Position numbers and translations under genes: made by a program. The notes beneath the pieces are model-generated. The model was given only the letters and a program-made list of their open reading frames with translations, was not told the DNA's origin and did no database searches. Positions 62,352 to 64,000 of a stretch of 64,000 nucleotides of DNA are shown here, piece by piece. Numbering within the stretch: the stretch's first letter is position 1; the number at the start of each line of letters is the position of its first letter. Origin of the DNA: Rs1 sp038900335 (GTDB lineage Bacteria; Pseudomonadota; Gammaproteobacteria; Pseudomonadales; Balneatricaceae); NCBI GenBank assembly GCA_038900335.1, contig JBBMRB010000009.1, positions 62,001-126,000 of the forward strand. Reading direction: 5' to 3'.

Positions 62352-62858
62352 ATGAAGCTTTCTCTTATCGTTGCCCAGTCAAAAAACAGAGTTATAGGTA
62401 ATAACAATGAATTACCGTGGCGTCTACCTAAAGATCTGCAGTATTTTAAGCGTGTTACTTTAGGCAAGCCAATTATTATGGGTCGTAAAACCTATGAGTC
62501 TATCGGGCGTCCTTTGCCTGGTCGCGTCAATATTGTCATTAGCTCTAACGCCGCGCTTGTCATCGCAGGTGTGAGTGTTGTATCAAGCTTAAATCAAGCG
62601 CTAGAAAAAGCGAAGGCTGCCTGTTTAGAGCAAGGGGTTGATGAAGTGATGGTGATGGGCGGTGCACAGGTCTATCGGCAAGCTTTGCCTTTAGTTGATC
62701 GCTTGTACATCACTGAGGTTGACGCGGTGATCGAAGGCGATGCTTTTTTTCCTGAAGTTGATTACAGTTGCTATAGGCAGGTCGAAGCTGAGAGTCATTT
62801 TGCCGATGATAACAATCCATATAATTATCAATTCGTAACCTACGACAAGCGCTCATGA
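62352..62858 (+). CDS. folA: Dihydrofolate reductase
   Basis: 168-aa enzyme reducing dihydrofolate with NADPH. The substrate-binding ELPWRLPKDLQYFKRVTLGKPIIMGRKTYESIG and GGAQVYRQALPLVDRLYITEV regions are complete. Its stop overlaps the birA start by 4 bp (ATGA). Confidence 0.98.
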   Translation: MKLSLIVAQSKNRVIGNNNELPWRLPKDLQYFKRVTLGKPIIMGRKTYESIGRPLPGRVNIVISSNAALVIAGVSVVSSLNQALEKAKAACLEQGVDEVMVMGGAQVYRQALPLVDRLYITEVDAVIEGDAFFPEVDYSCYRQVEAESHFADDNNPYNYQFVTYDKRS

Positions 62859-63841
62859 TAGATATAGCCCTTTTAAAAATACTAGCGGATGGTAAGTTTC
62901 ATTCTGGTACGGATCTAGGTGAGGTACTAGGTTTGAGTCGCAGTGCGATTTGGAAGCAGATGAAAGCGCTAGAAGAGTGTGGCGTTGAGGTTTATAGCGT
63001 TCGCGGCCGCGGTTATCGCTTGCCAAGAGGGTTGGACCTTTTAGATTTGCAGCGGTTAAACGAGCATTTTAACCCACAAGTTAAGCAGGCTTTGCGGCTA
63101 ATTGATTTAAAGACATTTACAGATTCAACAAACTTGATGGCACTTCGTAATATTAGAGAGCGCAATCACGGCGCACTATATTTAACAGAGTATCAAAGTG
63201 CTGGAAGAGGGCGTCGAGGGCGTAGTTGGGTTGGGCCTGTTGCGAGTAATCTTTATTTCTCATTAATATGGCGTTTCAATGGTGGAGCTGCATCATTACA
63301 AGGTTTGAGCCTAGTGGTCGGTTTGTCTGTTGTGCAGGGGTTAAAAGAGTTAGGTGTTGGTGATATAGAGCTAAAGTGGCCTAATGATTTGTTATCAAAA
63401 GGTAGAAAGCTGGCCGGTATTTTGTTAGAAATGCAAGGTGATGCATCTGGTGATGTCTCGGTAGTCATCGGTGTGGGTATTAATGTGCTGATGAGCCCGC
63501 AGAGCAAGCAAAATGAGAGTATCGATCAGCCATGGATAGATTTAACCAGTATCACAGATAGAAAATTAGATCGAAACAAATTGTTGGCGGCAATTATCAA
63601 TAAATTAGTCAATAATATTGAGTTGTTCGCAAGCGAAGGTTTTGCTGCATTTGTTGAAGCTTGGCAAGCACTGCACGCTTATCAAGATAGTTATGTGAAG
63701 TTAATTATGTCACCTAATGAGATCGAAGGTATCTGTCGAGGGGTCGATCAGCACGGTGCATTACTGCTAGAGAGATACGGTAAAATAGAGGCTTATCATG
63801 GTGGCGAAATTAGTGTCAGAAAATTGCCAGATCCTCGATAG
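62855..63841 (+). CDS. birA: Biotin-protein ligase and biotin operon repressor
   Basis: 328-aa bifunctional BirA. The N-terminal winged HTH (FHSGTDLGEVLGLSRSAIWKQMKALEECG) gives repressor function; the central ligase domain has the biotinyl-AMP loop GRGRRGRSW and KWPNDLL; a C-terminal SH3-like domain follows. It biotinylates the carboxylase carrier protein. It starts within the folA stop and precedes coaX. Confidence 0.97.
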   Translation: MIDIALLKILADGKFHSGTDLGEVLGLSRSAIWKQMKALEECGVEVYSVRGRGYRLPRGLDLLDLQRLNEHFNPQVKQALRLIDLKTFTDSTNLMALRNIRERNHGALYLTEYQSAGRGRRGRSWVGPVASNLYFSLIWRFNGGAASLQGLSLVVGLSVVQGLKELGVGDIELKWPNDLLSKGRKLAGILLEMQGDASGDVSVVIGVGINVLMSPQSKQNESIDQPWIDLTSITDRKLDRNKLLAAIINKLVNNIELFASEGFAAFVEAWQALHAYQDSYVKLIMSPNEIEGICRGVDQHGALLLERYGKIEAYHGGEISVRKLPDPR

Positions 63842-63876
63842 GCGAATAGACAAATGATCTGTGATCGATAGGGTTA

Positions 63877-64000
63877 ATGATTGTGGTTATTAAATTAAAC
63901 ATAGACGTTGGTAACAGTAATTTAAAGTGGCGATTGCAGTTATTAAATGGGCAGATACGATCTGGTATTTGTGCCGCAGCTGATTTATATAAAATAGATC
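63877..64000 (+). CDS. coaX: Type III pantothenate kinase (3' end outside window)
   Basis: Only the first 41 codons are present. The start of the family ATPase motif is visible (LNIDVGNSNLKWRL: the DxGNS-type phosphate loop). ATG 63877 and GTG 63883 are both in frame. AGGG lies just upstream of the ATG. It follows birA by 35 bp, an arrangement common in gammaproteobacteria. First step of coenzyme A synthesis. Confidence 0.9.
   Translation, partial: MIVVIKLNIDVGNSNLKWRLQLLNGQIRSGICAAADLYKID

Overview
The window is AT-rich chromosomal DNA from a marine-type gammaproteobacterium, most like the Oceanospirillales/Pseudomonadales side of the class. Evidence for this is the housekeeping block at the right end (HAD phosphatase, rppH, ptsP, NRDE, lgt, thyA, folA, birA, coaX), which resembles the Pseudomonas order for most of these genes, together with the catabolic gene content and a VCR-like integron attC site. 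The species cannot be named from the sequence alone. Nearly all the DNA is coding. I found no rRNA, tRNA, CRISPR array, insertion sequence or prophage.

Layout. 1-7.9 kb: end of ahpF, a nitrilase divergent from a LysR regulator, an EamA exporter, a transglutaminase-like exported protein, a DUF302 protein and a glutathione S-transferase. 8.2-17.0 kb: an uncharacterised catabolic locus with a group II PLP decarboxylase, a HypT-like LysR regulator divergent from a HisD-family (HpsN-like) dehydrogenase, a DegT-type aminotransferase and a complete tripartite tricarboxylate transporter (TctC-TctB-TctA). 17.2-27.2 kb: a DUF2007 protein, a LacI regulator and inositol module A (iolE-like, iolD, a Gfo/Idh/MocA dehydrogenase, iolC, iolB, class II aldolase iolJ, iolI-like). 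27.3-29.2 kb: a small integron-cassette remnant with one intact lipoprotein cassette, one attC site and broken genes, without an integrase. 29.4-39.0 kb: inositol module B (sugar ABC importer, a kinase-aldolase fusion of IolC with DUF2090, an RpiR regulator, iolG, a second iolB, a GFA-family protein). 39.0-49.7 kb: a complete C-P lyase phosphonate system (phnCDE and phnFGHIJKLMNP). 49.9-55.8 kb: a PAS-GGDEF protein, a TauE/SafE permease, a CitAB/DcuSR-type two-component system, a YHS-domain protein and an AraC regulator. 55.9-64.0 kb: the housekeeping block, ending inside coaX.

How the parts work together. Module B would import inositol and oxidise it (ABC importer, IolG). Module A supplies the only dehydratase and ring-opening hydrolase (IolE-like, IolD). 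The two modules then duplicate the isomerase, kinase and aldolase steps, with two unrelated aldolase folds. A pair of LacI-type operators in the 19.8-20.2 kb divergent promoter recurs almost exactly upstream of the ABC importer at 33.3-33.4 kb, so both modules appear to form one regulon, probably under the LacI protein at 17.5-18.6 kb. In the phosphonate locus, a palindrome matching the HutC/PhnF consensus GTNTANAC lies directly before both phnC and phnF.

The most interesting points are the shared LacI operators, the duplicated inositol pathway, the integron cassette whose ends can be read from matching core sites, the PhnF operators, and the HpsN-like/DegT/TctCBA locus, whose substrate is not evident.
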